DNA of 45,277 bases. It comes from an uncultured Eubacterium sp. (GTDB taxonomy: Bacteria; Bacillota; Clostridia; Peptostreptococcales; Anaerovoracaceae). This document shows positions 1 through 8,467 of this stretch, in pieces. Location: contig CALCFD010000054.1 in assembly GCA_937900695.1 (NCBI GenBank), positions 1-45,277 on the forward strand. Reading direction: 5' to 3'. Below the pieces are notes generated by a model. That model worked only from the letters and a program-made list of their open reading frames with translations. It was not told the DNA's origin and did no database searches. The translations under genes were made by a program, and so were the position numbers. How positions within the stretch are numbered: the stretch's first letter is position 1; every line of letters starts with the position of its first letter.

Positions 1-274
1 CTGCTTTCTAAAATCAAATAAACTTTAACAATGATTACTTTATACTATATCATTCGGAAAATGAAATGTCATTCTTTTTCTGTTATTCAATAAAATTTTA
101 TATAATAGAGTGAAAACACACTATTTCAAGTGCAAATCTTTTATATGTTAATAATTTTTGCAAGCAGGTAAACACAGGTTATTCCTTAATATCCTTTTGT
201 TTGGGAAACTCCTTTTAGGGAATTGGTCATCGTAGAACTATTTCCACATAGAAGGCATCGTCTCAACCTTATAT

Positions 275-1627
275 TTAGGACTTCCTGTGGCAAAATTTGT
301 ATTTCTTTCCACTTCCGCAAGGACACGGTTCATTGCGTCCAATTTTCTTAGGCCAGTTTGCCCGCTCTTGAACCATGAGAGGTATTTTACCATCATACAT
401 GAGTGCAAGTTCTCTCAAACGGTATAGATATTCCGAAATTCCTAATATACCTTGGAACATATGCATAGCTTCATTCTCAAACTGAAGAAGGTATTCAGTT
501 TTCTTTTTTGTTCTGTCTTTCGGATTAGGAATATAAGTAATCAGCTGGTCTACTGAATTATATTCAACATCATTATGACCGATGGCATTTCTCAATTTCG
601 CATTCACTAGGATTTTCAAAAAGCCTGTGTAAACTTCAGAGTCCAAACAGAAATGATATCTTGATGCTTTTGTAAGTTTAATATAGTCCTCCAAAGAATT
701 TACATTCTTCTCTATCGGATTCATAGCATTGATGTCAGACCTGTATTTAATATTATTGAGAGCCACAGGTATAATCATTAAATTACCTAATGCTTCATAA
801 ACATCCAGATAAAACTGCTTTACACTATCAAAGCTGCTTGTTGTAGAGCCTTCGTGTTCAAAATCAAAAGAATTATCTTTACAGTATTGTAATGCCAACG
901 CAGGTATAAGTCTTTGATATACGGCCATAAACTCATCATAGACCTTGTAAATTAATTCCTGCAATTCTTCGAGGTGGAAGCCATCATGAGAATTAAGGAA
1001 ATCAATCAAACTCTTCATTTGCACTGAATCCATTTTCATTATTCCGGCACTAAACGAAAGGTCATTAAGGATATCTTTTCTTAATGATGAGTAAAGACCA
1101 TGCACCTCAATCATATGAACAGCTCTTAGCGTTTCAGATTCATCTCTACATTGAAAGAACTGACCAGAAAACTCCTTTTGAATTTCTTGAGTTAGATATT
1201 CGCTATTGTTTTTGGCTAATGTTAGAATTCTCTTATGACTCTTCCATTTTGGGGCTGTTGCATTCACTCTAGACACATCTTGTCCAAATTCCTCATAAGA
1301 GTCATCCGTTTTCATACAATTCATGTATCGAATAAACGGTGTAATCACTAGCCCTTCTAATTCTGCTGCTTTTCCTTGTTTTACAGTAGGAAACTCTCCG
1401 GAGCACTCAACAATATAATCAGCTTCTGCATCTTGAACATCATCTGCATTATCGAATGAAAAACTTAACCCCAGATGCTCCTGTCCTATCTTAACGCTAC
1501 CAGACAAGGAGGTTCCACATTTACCACACGCAACTTCTATCGGATGTTCTTCTTGCCAGCCAACTTGCAAGCGGATTCTAGTGATACTGCCGCAAACTTG
1601 GCATTTAATAAAGGTATTAAAAACCAT
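275..1627 (-). CDS. SEC-C motif protein with N-terminal zinc ribbon, partner of DUF262 nuclease
   Basis: The 450-residue protein starts with a four-cysteine zinc ribbon (C9, C12, C34, C37) and ends with a textbook SEC-C metal-binding motif (C435, C437, C446, H447; NEPCPCGSGKKYKFCH). The middle 380 residues are mostly helical and I do not recognise a catalytic motif in them. SEC-C modules occur at the end of SecA and in many accessory proteins, often in defence or stress loci. The start is set by AAAGGAGGT seven bases upstream of the ATG. The gene lies 23 bases downstream of the DUF262 gene on the same strand, so the two are probably co-transcribed. I infer a regulatory or targeting partner for that nuclease; the exact role is unknown. 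Confidence 0.8.
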   Translation of the reverse strand: MVFNTFIKCQVCGSITRIRLQVGWQEEHPIEVACGKCGTSLSGSVKIGQEHLGLSFSFDNADDVQDAEADYIVECSGEFPTVKQGKAAELEGLVITPFIRYMNCMKTDDSYEEFGQDVSRVNATAPKWKSHKRILTLAKNNSEYLTQEIQKEFSGQFFQCRDESETLRAVHMIEVHGLYSSLRKDILNDLSFSAGIMKMDSVQMKSLIDFLNSHDGFHLEELQELIYKVYDEFMAVYQRLIPALALQYCKDNSFDFEHEGSTTSSFDSVKQFYLDVYEALGNLMIIPVALNNIKYRSDINAMNPIEKNVNSLEDYIKLTKASRYHFCLDSEVYTGFLKILVNAKLRNAIGHNDVEYNSVDQLITYIPNPKDRTKKKTEYLLQFENEAMHMFQGILGISEYLYRLRELALMYDGKIPLMVQERANWPKKIGRNEPCPCGSGKKYKFCHRKS

Positions 1628-1650
1628 GAAACCTACCTCCTTTCGCTGGA

Positions 1651-3471
1651 TTACATAAACATATCATCATTCCAAACGAGTTTTACCAAATCAACGAGTA
1701 CTGCTATTCTCTCAGTAATCTCATTTTTGCCAAATGATGTATAAGCTTTAAATCCAAGATTGTTATCAGCAATAAACTTCTTGAATTTAGGGTTATTCTG
1801 GTATGCCAACTCACCAAGTGATTCAGTATATATATTGCCTTCGTTAGAGCAATACTTCTTTAACTTATAATCGTACTTTGCATCATTTAAGCTTGCATTG
1901 ATGCTTTTATGAAGAAGCAGTAATGCACCGATACTATTTCTCCAGCGTCTAAAATCATCTTGGTCAGAATACTCTGCAGTAAACCATTCATAATGGTCTG
2001 CAATAATATGTTCAATCTCGAACGGATTCTTTGTTTGAGTATTCATGTAATTACAATAGTTTGACGCAACCCCTGTCTGCTCTTCAATATATCCAGTGAT
2101 ACGAGCAAGGATATTTTTGATGTACTTCTTAGTAAAGCTATTCAGTCTTAAATCGGTTAATGCTGCTGCAGGGTCAAATGCAAGATTGATATACTGCTGT
2201 TCTAACTTCTGTTTCAATGTAGGGATATCAGTCATACGGATATCCTTAGTAACATTGAAAACAAAGTTTTTGATTGTACTATAATCAACAGAGCGGTAAT
2301 TTGTTACTCTGGATACAATTAACACATCAATAAATCTTGCTACCAGATTAATCTTCTCAATAATAACTGGCCACGAATCTTCATAGCATACAGGGGCCAG
2401 TAAAAGCTGTGGCTGTAATGTGAAGTTAACCTGAGCGTTGTAATATACATATTTTGTTTCTTCAGCAAAGGTTGTTTCAGCCTGACGAATGCACTCATAA
2501 ACCTCTGCGAATTTTGCAAATTTCTTTATGAACAGCTCAAAATCATCGGAACCATTAAGCCCTAACTTATCACGTTCATCTCGCACCCATTTATGGAAGG
2601 AACCACCGATGATATCGAAATCCTTATTTACTGCACCGGCTTTTGTCTCACGGATTGTTTCTGCATAGTGAGCTCTAAGCCAAGCTTTAATAAATGTCTC
2701 GTCACCCTTGTCATCATCTTTTTTCAATGTAAGAACTTTATCCTTCCAAATACCATTCATCTTTTCACGTGATGAATCAGATTTGATTTCTGAAAGAATA
2801 TAACCCTTTAACATTTCTGTAGATGTAAGGCTCAAACCACGGTCGTTCATTGTAACAAATACTTTATGAGCATCCTGCTCAGTTGTTGCTACAATTTCTA
2901 TAAAGAATACTTTTTCCGCAACCCAATCACAGAAATGCAACAACATATCATCTGTAATATCAGCTGGGAAAACGTCCTGAATATCTTGATAACGGCCATA
3001 AAGATTTTTTACTGATTCTCCTGCACCCGTAGTATCAAAATCGGTATCGTTGAAAATTGCATTCATACAATCCTGACGGTCATCAACGTTTATGTTGAAA
3101 GACTTTGTACCAAAGGATTCTGAGAAAATCATAGTCTCAATCATGTTATAACTCTGACCGATACTCTTTAATCTGTTATTAAGATACATCAGCAATAATG
3201 TCAAAGAAGAGAACCTTTGCTGGCCATCAATGATTGCATTTTCTCTTCCAGCCAGAACAATAGAACCCATGAAATATGCACCGTAATCAGCTACAGCTTG
3301 TCTTGGGTCATCTGTTTTATAATATTCCAAGAATTCTGATGTAAGGTCATCAATCAATTCTTCTATGTGCTTACGCTGCCACATATATTCACGCTGGTAA
3401 TAGTGAATAGAGTATTTCGTATTCTGCAATAATTGTTTTAGGTTCTTAGGCGAACCTTCAATCTTCTTCAT
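1651..3471 (-). CDS. GmrSD-like DUF262/DUF1524 protein
   Basis: The 606-residue protein has an N-terminal DUF262 (ParB/sulfiredoxin-like) domain with the signature DGQQR at residues 82-86 inside AIIDGQQRFSSLTLL. It has a C-terminal DUF1524 HNH-type nuclease region with EIEHI near residue 485, followed by WRNSIGALLLL and a conserved lysine/tyrosine tail. This is the GmrS-GmrD architecture of type IV modification-dependent restriction, in which DUF262 uses NTP and DUF1524 cuts DNA. The ATG overlaps the stop of a truncated upstream frame (TAATG) and has GGAGGAGG before it, so the gene was once translationally coupled to a gene that is now lost. Substrate specificity cannot be read from sequence. 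Confidence 0.88.
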   Translation of the reverse strand: MKKIEGSPKNLKQLLQNTKYSIHYYQREYMWQRKHIEELIDDLTSEFLEYYKTDDPRQAVADYGAYFMGSIVLAGRENAIIDGQQRFSSLTLLLMYLNNRLKSIGQSYNMIETMIFSESFGTKSFNINVDDRQDCMNAIFNDTDFDTTGAGESVKNLYGRYQDIQDVFPADITDDMLLHFCDWVAEKVFFIEIVATTEQDAHKVFVTMNDRGLSLTSTEMLKGYILSEIKSDSSREKMNGIWKDKVLTLKKDDDKGDETFIKAWLRAHYAETIRETKAGAVNKDFDIIGGSFHKWVRDERDKLGLNGSDDFELFIKKFAKFAEVYECIRQAETTFAEETKYVYYNAQVNFTLQPQLLLAPVCYEDSWPVIIEKINLVARFIDVLIVSRVTNYRSVDYSTIKNFVFNVTKDIRMTDIPTLKQKLEQQYINLAFDPAAALTDLRLNSFTKKYIKNILARITGYIEEQTGVASNYCNYMNTQTKNPFEIEHIIADHYEWFTAEYSDQDDFRRWRNSIGALLLLHKSINASLNDAKYDYKLKKYCSNEGNIYTESLGELAYQNNPKFKKFIADNNLGFKAYTSFGKNEITERIAVLVDLVKLVWNDDMFM

Positions 3472-3556
3472 TAGGCTTCCTCCTCCAGAAACAGTCCCGG
3501 CACATTAAATTTTATGCTGGCTGCTTCTGTCATTACGCTCGTATTTCCACATGTTA
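3471..3556 (-). pseudogene. C-terminal tail of a lost gene upstream of the DUF262 gene
   Basis: In the minus-strand frame that ends with the TAA shared with the DUF262 start codon, the last codons read TSVMTEAASIKFNVPGLF followed by an acidic LEEEA end. It looks like a genuine protein tail: it is open, ends in a TAATG coupling junction, and contains the ribosome binding site of the next gene. Its 5' part is replaced at about 3556 by a fragment of an unrelated methyltransferase gene. It shows that the DUF262/SEC-C operon originally had at least one more upstream member. The family is not identifiable from so short a piece. Confidence 0.55.
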
Positions 3557-3839
3557 ATAACTAGTATAATGAAGTAATGCATTGGCATAGTGTACTGCAC
3601 CATTTACTGCATAAGAATTGATATTCTTAAAGATTAACTCATTCTTTTAATTTTTATTGTCTACTTGTCCGTTGTCATTTAATTTAACAAGTTTATCAGC
3701 ATATCCTTTATATTCGATTAAAATTGGATATTTCTTTATTCAAACTTTATTGTTCGAGTTTATAATCTAAATCATAATCTTTTAGCCAACCATTTACTTT
3801 ATCAGCTACTATTTGCTCTATAGATTGTATCTTTGCCAT
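3554..3839 (-). pseudogene. Remnant of N-terminal region of a type I/IIG-like DNA methyltransferase
   Basis: A good ribosome binding site (AAGGAGTGAG) precedes an ATG at 3839 and the frame MAKIQSIEQIVADKVNGWLK, which runs into a stop (Q-stop-SLNKEI) after 30 codons. A second frame then continues with IEYKGYADKLVKLNDNGQV, another stop, and KNINSYAVNGAVHYANALLH before ending in TSY-stop. From memory these blocks, in this order, match the N-terminus of class I SAM-dependent restriction-modification methyltransferases. The remnant therefore carries nonsense mutations, an internal deletion with a frame change, and loss of the whole catalytic part. The break at about 3556 is fused to the tail of another gene. 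Confidence 0.7.
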
Positions 3840-3967
3840 AAACTTTACTCACTCCTTAATTGTTTTTACATTTTTAATATTGAAGTTTCTTCATTTGTAC
3901 CTATTTTCTACGAAATAAATTTTATCTATTTTCATTAAATATAACCATAATACTATTAACATATAAA

Positions 3968-4447
3968 TCAGTTTACAAATTCAAGCTTATTTATTTTATT
4001 ACCGTATTTATTAAAAACATATGATTGAACTTTAATGAACGAATCTTCATTAGTTAAGTAATCTTCTTTTTTTAATATTTTTTTCATTCTATTCAAAAAT
4101 ACTAATTCATCTTTAGTTAGCTCAGCTCCACTGTTTAATCTTTCATCAATACAGCGGTTAAACTCATATAAGCAATATTGAATAAATAAATTGTATTTCA
4201 ATTCTTCTTTCAATTTCTTTTTTAGCTTCAAATTAAGAATTCCGCTTTCATTGTACCTATTTTTTAAATCATCATATTTACGAATAACTTTCTCTGAAAA
4301 TTCACCTAGTCTTTGATTGTTATTTATAAGAACTTCTTTTTCTTTTCTTAGTTTATTGATTTTAGGTTGCCTAATAAACCACCCTATAAAAAATCCTGTG
4401 ACTAATCCACATATTCCTATTAGCCATGCTTTGATATTATTCTTCAT
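3968..4447 (-). CDS. Membrane-anchored coiled-coil protein, unknown function
   Basis: The 159-residue protein has one N-terminal membrane segment (about residues 7-26, rich in G, I, L and F) followed by a charged helical stretch (about residues 30-90) that looks like a coiled coil, then a small lysine-rich tail. Its ATG lies inside the end of the preceding gene (11-base overlap) with GAGGAAG before it, so it is the third member of a tightly coupled operon. I do not recognise the family. Topology suggests a cytosolic coiled coil tethered to the membrane. Confidence 0.7.
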   Translation of the reverse strand: MKNNIKAWLIGICGLVTGFFIGWFIRQPKINKLRKEKEVLINNNQRLGEFSEKVIRKYDDLKNRYNESGILNLKLKKKLKEELKYNLFIQYCLYEFNRCIDERLNSGAELTKDELVFLNRMKKILKKEDYLTNEDSFIKVQSYVFNKYGNKINKLEFVN

Positions 4448-5423
4448 AGTCTTCCTCCAAAATAGATTTCATTTCTTCAATACATTTATTTGTTTTCAAT
4501 AAGCTTTTCTCGTATTCATCATCTAGCTTCTTATCAATTTTATATTCTTGAATTATCATTGAAGAAAAACTACTTATCATCAATATACCTAATGGATAAT
4601 TAATATATGGCACACCTTTTTGACGATAACACCCCACGCATGCTTCACCGAAAAAATTTATTGCATATGCTATGAACAAAATCTGTTTTTTTCTTAATTT
4701 ATCCTTTATCCCACTCAATAAGAAATATATTTCACATAAAGTCTTCACCACAATGCCAGCAGTAAAATCCTGCGCTCTAACTGTAAATAGATGAGAATAG
4801 AGTTCTTCTCTTTTATTCTTGAAACCAAAAGTTTCTTCAGAAAGTTTTGATGAAATATCAATTAAATAATTTGAAGTCTTGTTATTATCATTAACATAGT
4901 CTAAATAGCTCGATCCAGGAATAGGTAACCCTTGCTTGGAGCAAGTATCACCAAGCAAATGTCTCAAAGCTTGAATTATACCTTTATATCCGCTCGATTT
5001 GAACATCAATGCAAAAGGATTATCATTCTTATTAGAGAAAATGTCATGTCCCCATAGCAATCTATGAAACAAAGGATCAGAATTAGTACCATTTCTTGTT
5101 TTAAATGGTCTTTCAATCATATCTATGTTATCGCCTTTATGATGAAATTTCTTACCTAAAAAAACTTGTAAAGTATCATATTCTCCGTTTTTTTCACTTG
5201 CGCACTCATGAATTTCTTTTAAATAATGCTCAAAATCTTTATTTGTAGTAATAGATATTCCAGCAACACCTATTGATAAAGCAAAACAATAATCCCAAGC
5301 TGACAAATTCGATTCGACAATTAAATGTTCTAAATCTTCTTTATTTTTAGCTATAATCAAACTTAATTCTTTTTCAAAACTAGAAGCAGAAGTTATATCA
5401 TCACGCATATTTAAAAATTCCAT
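4437..5423 (-). CDS. Unknown protein with HR-GHD / H-D-QGLPxPG metal-site-like signature
   Basis: From the ATG at 5423 (CCGGAG upstream; an earlier in-frame start at 5450 lacks such a site) the protein has 328 residues. The central part carries conserved-looking polar motifs: H120-R121-L-L-W-GHD (125-127), then H155-L-L-G-D159 and QGLPIPG (164-170). Spaced His/Asp pairs of the form HR...H and HLxxD...QGxP resemble those of YdjM/DUF457-type membrane-bound metal-dependent hydrolases, so a metal-dependent hydrolase is a reasonable but unproven guess. The C-terminal third has two moderately hydrophobic helices (about 230-290). It sits between a small gene ending two bases upstream and the coiled-coil gene that overlaps its end. 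Confidence 0.65.
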   Translation of the reverse strand: MEFLNMRDDITSASSFEKELSLIIAKNKEDLEHLIVESNLSAWDYCFALSIGVAGISITTNKDFEHYLKEIHECASEKNGEYDTLQVFLGKKFHHKGDNIDMIERPFKTRNGTNSDPLFHRLLWGHDIFSNKNDNPFALMFKSSGYKGIIQALRHLLGDTCSKQGLPIPGSSYLDYVNDNNKTSNYLIDISSKLSEETFGFKNKREELYSHLFTVRAQDFTAGIVVKTLCEIYFLLSGIKDKLRKKQILFIAYAINFFGEACVGCYRQKGVPYINYPLGILMISSFSSMIIQEYKIDKKLDDEYEKSLLKTNKCIEEMKSILEEDYEE

Positions 5424-5424
5424 A

Positions 5425-5691
5425 TTATATCTCCGGAAAATAAGCAGCAATTACAACTAGAACAGATAATAGATTTTCATCAATATTGCCATATATTTTT
5501 TTGGCAAGTTCAATATTATTTTCATCAATTTCAATTACAACTGTTTCTTCAAAATTTACTTTTAGTTTGTTTATTAAAAACAGGCATGAATCTATATCTA
5601 TCGAATTCAACAAAAACTCTAATGAAGAATTAATGTTCTTAGATGTCTTTTTATATATTCCAATCACATCCTTATCAATTTTAATCTTCAT
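5425..5691 (-). CDS. Small acidic protein, first gene of an unknown three-gene operon
   Basis: The start at 5691 is chosen because AAAGGAG lies nine bases upstream; the longer frame to 5727 has no such site. The 88-residue product begins MKIKIDKDVIGIYKKTSK and contains a short beta-like stretch (ETVVIEIDEN) between helices, ending in a hydrophobic tail. I do not recognise it. Its stop is two bases before the start of the next gene, so the two must be co-translated. The operon lies directly downstream of the RlmCD gene with no obvious terminator between. Confidence 0.6.
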   Translation of the reverse strand: MKIKIDKDVIGIYKKTSKNINSSLEFLLNSIDIDSCLFLINKLKVNFEETVVIEIDENNIELAKKIYGNIDENLLSVLVVIAAYFPEI

Positions 5692-5757
5692 CTTCTTAAA
5701 CTCCTTTTTTTGGAAATAACAATCCATAAAATTTATATTCTTTGATATTTCTAATTC

Positions 5758-7476
5758 TTAAATCATCTGAAAATGCTTCAATGCTTCTTTAATTACTTCT
5801 TCTTTTTCTTTAGGACAACTTGGTTGTTTACTATTTTTATTCTTAGATTTATTGTAATTAGCTCTTTCTTTGATACCATATTTATCCTTTACTTGAGCAA
5901 TATTCAAACTAGACACCTTTAAGTTATATTTATCTAAAATATATTTTTTAATTTCTTGATATGTGGCTTTGCTTTCTACACTTGTTAAATCAAACTCATC
6001 TAAGTCAAGTTTTACATTGATGTGCTTCTTGACATTAAGTTTGGACAAAAGTACTACCGTCTCAACATGATTTGTCATCGGGAATAAATCGTAAGGAGTA
6101 GCCTCTACAAACTCATAGCCATTGTCGCATAAAATTTTAATATCCCTTGCCAAAGTTGCAGGGTCACAGCTAACATATACGATGCGCTCAGGTGTAACCT
6201 GGCACACAGCATCTAAAAGCCATGGAGCGCATCCAGCTCTTGGCGGATCTAAAACTACAACATCTGCATTTTGAGCAACCTTAACTAAATCAGCATCTCC
6301 TTTGCCATCAAGAAGCTTAGGAAGCTCCTCTTCAGCCTTTCCTGTTAAAAATCTAGCATTAACAATACCGTTGATTACAGCATTTCTGTTAGCATCTAAA
6401 ACTGCTTCCTTAATTACCTCAATACCAAGAACCTGCTTAGCCTGGTCAGCCATACATAAACCAATTGAACCAACACCGCAGTAAAGGTCTAGTACATTTT
6501 CCTTACCTGTTAACTGAGCGTATTCTTTAGCTTTAGCGTAAAGCTTTTCAGTCATAGTAGGATTTACCTGATAAAAGCTTCTAGGTGAAACTTCAAACTT
6601 CAAATCCCCGATATAGTCCACGATCACGTGCTTTCCTGCGTAGCAATTAACTTCCTTGCCGTAGATTTCGCCACCGACAACCTTGTCCTTTTTAGTTGAA
6701 ATATTAACGCTTTCGAGGCTAAAACCAGCTTCGTAAACAGCATCGTCCACCATTTCAATTAGCTTTTCACCGTTAGGGATGCCCTTGCCGTTGATAATAT
6801 ATGTAACCATTACCTGGCCAGTTTCAAAAGAAGTGCGCACAATCATATAGCGCATTAGGCCCTGTTCCCATTTGTCATCCCAAGCGGTGATATTATCTTC
6901 ACCCATAAACTGTCTAGTAGCTTCCATAGCAGCAATAGCAGCTGGGCTTTGGATATAGCACTCTTTGCAGTCAACTACCTCATGACTTTTGCCCTTGTAA
7001 AATCCAATAGCAGGATCGCCTAGATTTTCAATAATTCCGCCTTTGCGCATAATATTTCCGCCAGTACTAATAGGCATTGTGGCTTTGTTTCTGTAATATA
7101 GCTGGCTATCTTCATCCATTCCCACAATTGGATTAATCTTTGGATTATCAAGGCCAGCAAGACGTGTAATTCTATCTGTTACATGCTTTTCCTTTAAAAC
7201 TAACTGGCCTTCGTATGAAGTAGTCATAAGAGGGCAACCGCCGCACTGCTTTTGGCGCTGGCAAACTGCATCAACTCTGTATGGTGATGGTACATCGATT
7301 GAAATTAGTTTTGCAAAAGCATATTTTTTCTTAACTTTTGTAAGCTCAACAGTTACTTGGTCACCTAAAACAGTATCAGCAACGAAAATAGCCATTCCTG
7401 CGGCCTTGCCAATACCTTGTCCCTGATCGCTTATATCTACGATTTGTATCTGTACATTTTGTCCTTTTTCAAACAT
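5758..7476 (-). CDS. rlmCD: 23S rRNA (uracil-C5)-methyltransferase RlmCD/RumA type, with C-terminal extension
   Basis: A TRAM domain (about residues 1-60) is followed by Fe-S cysteines (CQRQKQCGGCP and a downstream CKEC), the SAM-binding VLDLYCGVGSIGL, the DPPRAGC motif and the catalytic-loop cysteine of YVSCDPATLARD. The enzyme methylates C5 of uridines in 23S rRNA. The ATG at 7476 is preferred over 7494 because AAGGGAG lies six bases before it. The last 85 residues, after the catalytic domain (VKLDLDEFDLTSVESKATY ... CPKEKEEVIKEALKHFQMI), are an extra module that I recall in Clostridial RumA proteins and some methylases. The gene follows whiA by 30 bases. Confidence 0.92.
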   Translation of the reverse strand: MFEKGQNVQIQIVDISDQGQGIGKAAGMAIFVADTVLGDQVTVELTKVKKKYAFAKLISIDVPSPYRVDAVCQRQKQCGGCPLMTTSYEGQLVLKEKHVTDRITRLAGLDNPKINPIVGMDEDSQLYYRNKATMPISTGGNIMRKGGIIENLGDPAIGFYKGKSHEVVDCKECYIQSPAAIAAMEATRQFMGEDNITAWDDKWEQGLMRYMIVRTSFETGQVMVTYIINGKGIPNGEKLIEMVDDAVYEAGFSLESVNISTKKDKVVGGEIYGKEVNCYAGKHVIVDYIGDLKFEVSPRSFYQVNPTMTEKLYAKAKEYAQLTGKENVLDLYCGVGSIGLCMADQAKQVLGIEVIKEAVLDANRNAVINGIVNARFLTGKAEEELPKLLDGKGDADLVKVAQNADVVVLDPPRAGCAPWLLDAVCQVTPERIVYVSCDPATLARDIKILCDNGYEFVEATPYDLFPMTNHVETVVLLSKLNVKKHINVKLDLDEFDLTSVESKATYQEIKKYILDKYNLKVSSLNIAQVKDKYGIKERANYNKSKNKNSKQPSCPKEKEEVIKEALKHFQMI

Positions 7477-7506
7477 TGTAAACTCCCTTTTCATCTCTAT
7501 ATTAAA

Positions 7507-8448
7507 TTAATAGTTTTTAGCTAGCTCTGCTATTTTCATAAGCCTTTTATTTACACCGGATTTTTTCATAGGCGGATCTAAAAGCTCCCCAAGTTCAACC
7601 AGTGAAACATCCGGATGCTCAAGCCTTAACTTTGCAACGACTCTAAGTTTGTCTGGCAGATTTTCTATACCTATTGCCTCGTCGATTTTTTTAATATTGG
7701 CAATATGGCGTTCTGCCGCCGCTACGGATTTGTCTATATTGGCCTGGTCGCAGTTGTTTATGCGGTTTGCCTTGTTTCTTATGCCTTTTCTAATGATTAT
7801 ATCTTCGTATGCAAAAAGCTGATTTGTAGCTCCCATGATGGCTAAGATATCTACAATTTGTTCAGATTCCTTAATATATACTACGTATTCTTTTTTGCGA
7901 GCCACCTTTTTTGCGTGAATGTCAACAAAGCTATTCAAAAGTTTTTTCACATCGTTAGCTAGTGTTTCAGTAGCACAGACTATTTCGAAGTGATAACCTT
8001 TTTCAGGATTGGAAACTATTCCTGCACCTAAAAATAATCCTCTTAGATAGGCTTTTTTACAGCATTTTTTTCTTATAAGTCCAGAGTAAATCCCATCGCT
8101 TATAAAGTTCATGCCTTCTCGTATCATGAGGATTCCTGTTTCTCTTAATATTAATTCGCTTAATTCTTCGGGGCCGATTGTAATTATATAATATTTTCCC
8201 TTTTTTAAAGTATTACCCTGACCTACCTCAAGCATGGCCTCTACATTAAAATATTGCTTTAAAAGAGTTTTAAAGTGTCTTGCGATAGCCGGATTTTCAG
8301 TTGTTGTAACAATTTTAAATTTACCGCCGCCCACAAGACCAACGCTTCCGCAAACTCTGATAAAACCTGCTATTTCAGCCAGCATGCAGCACTTTTTTTC
8401 AGGCTGCATACGGGCTAACTCATTTCTTGTTTCACTTGCAAATGACAT
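7507..8448 (-). CDS. whiA: DNA-binding protein WhiA
   Basis: The 313-residue protein begins MSFASETRNELARMQPEKKC, typical of WhiA, with a degenerate LAGLIDADG-endonuclease-like N-terminal region and a C-terminal helix-turn-helix (DKLRVVAKLRLEHPDVSLVE through GVNKRLMKIAELA). WhiA controls cell division and, in actinobacteria, sporulation genes; in Firmicutes it affects chromosome segregation and division. The ribosome binding site is AAGGAAA. The gene is 20 bases downstream of rapZ. In most Firmicutes yvcK lies between the two; here it does not. Confidence 0.95.
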   Translation of the reverse strand: MSFASETRNELARMQPEKKCCMLAEIAGFIRVCGSVGLVGGGKFKIVTTTENPAIARHFKTLLKQYFNVEAMLEVGQGNTLKKGKYYIITIGPEELSELILRETGILMIREGMNFISDGIYSGLIRKKCCKKAYLRGLFLGAGIVSNPEKGYHFEIVCATETLANDVKKLLNSFVDIHAKKVARKKEYVVYIKESEQIVDILAIMGATNQLFAYEDIIIRKGIRNKANRINNCDQANIDKSVAAAERHIANIKKIDEAIGIENLPDKLRVVAKLRLEHPDVSLVELGELLDPPMKKSGVNKRLMKIAELAKNY

Positions 8449-8467
8449 TGTCTATTTCCTTATTTCT

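Noticed and set aside
1..274. Possible promoter TATAAT-like sequence near 110 and other A/T boxes
   Set aside because: No gene on the plus strand follows it within the window and the boxes are common by chance in such AT-rich DNA; nothing else is seen in this stretch.
7477..7494. Earlier start for the RlmCD gene at 7494
   Set aside because: The only good ribosome binding site (AAGGGAG) lies inside these six codons, six bases before the ATG at 7476.
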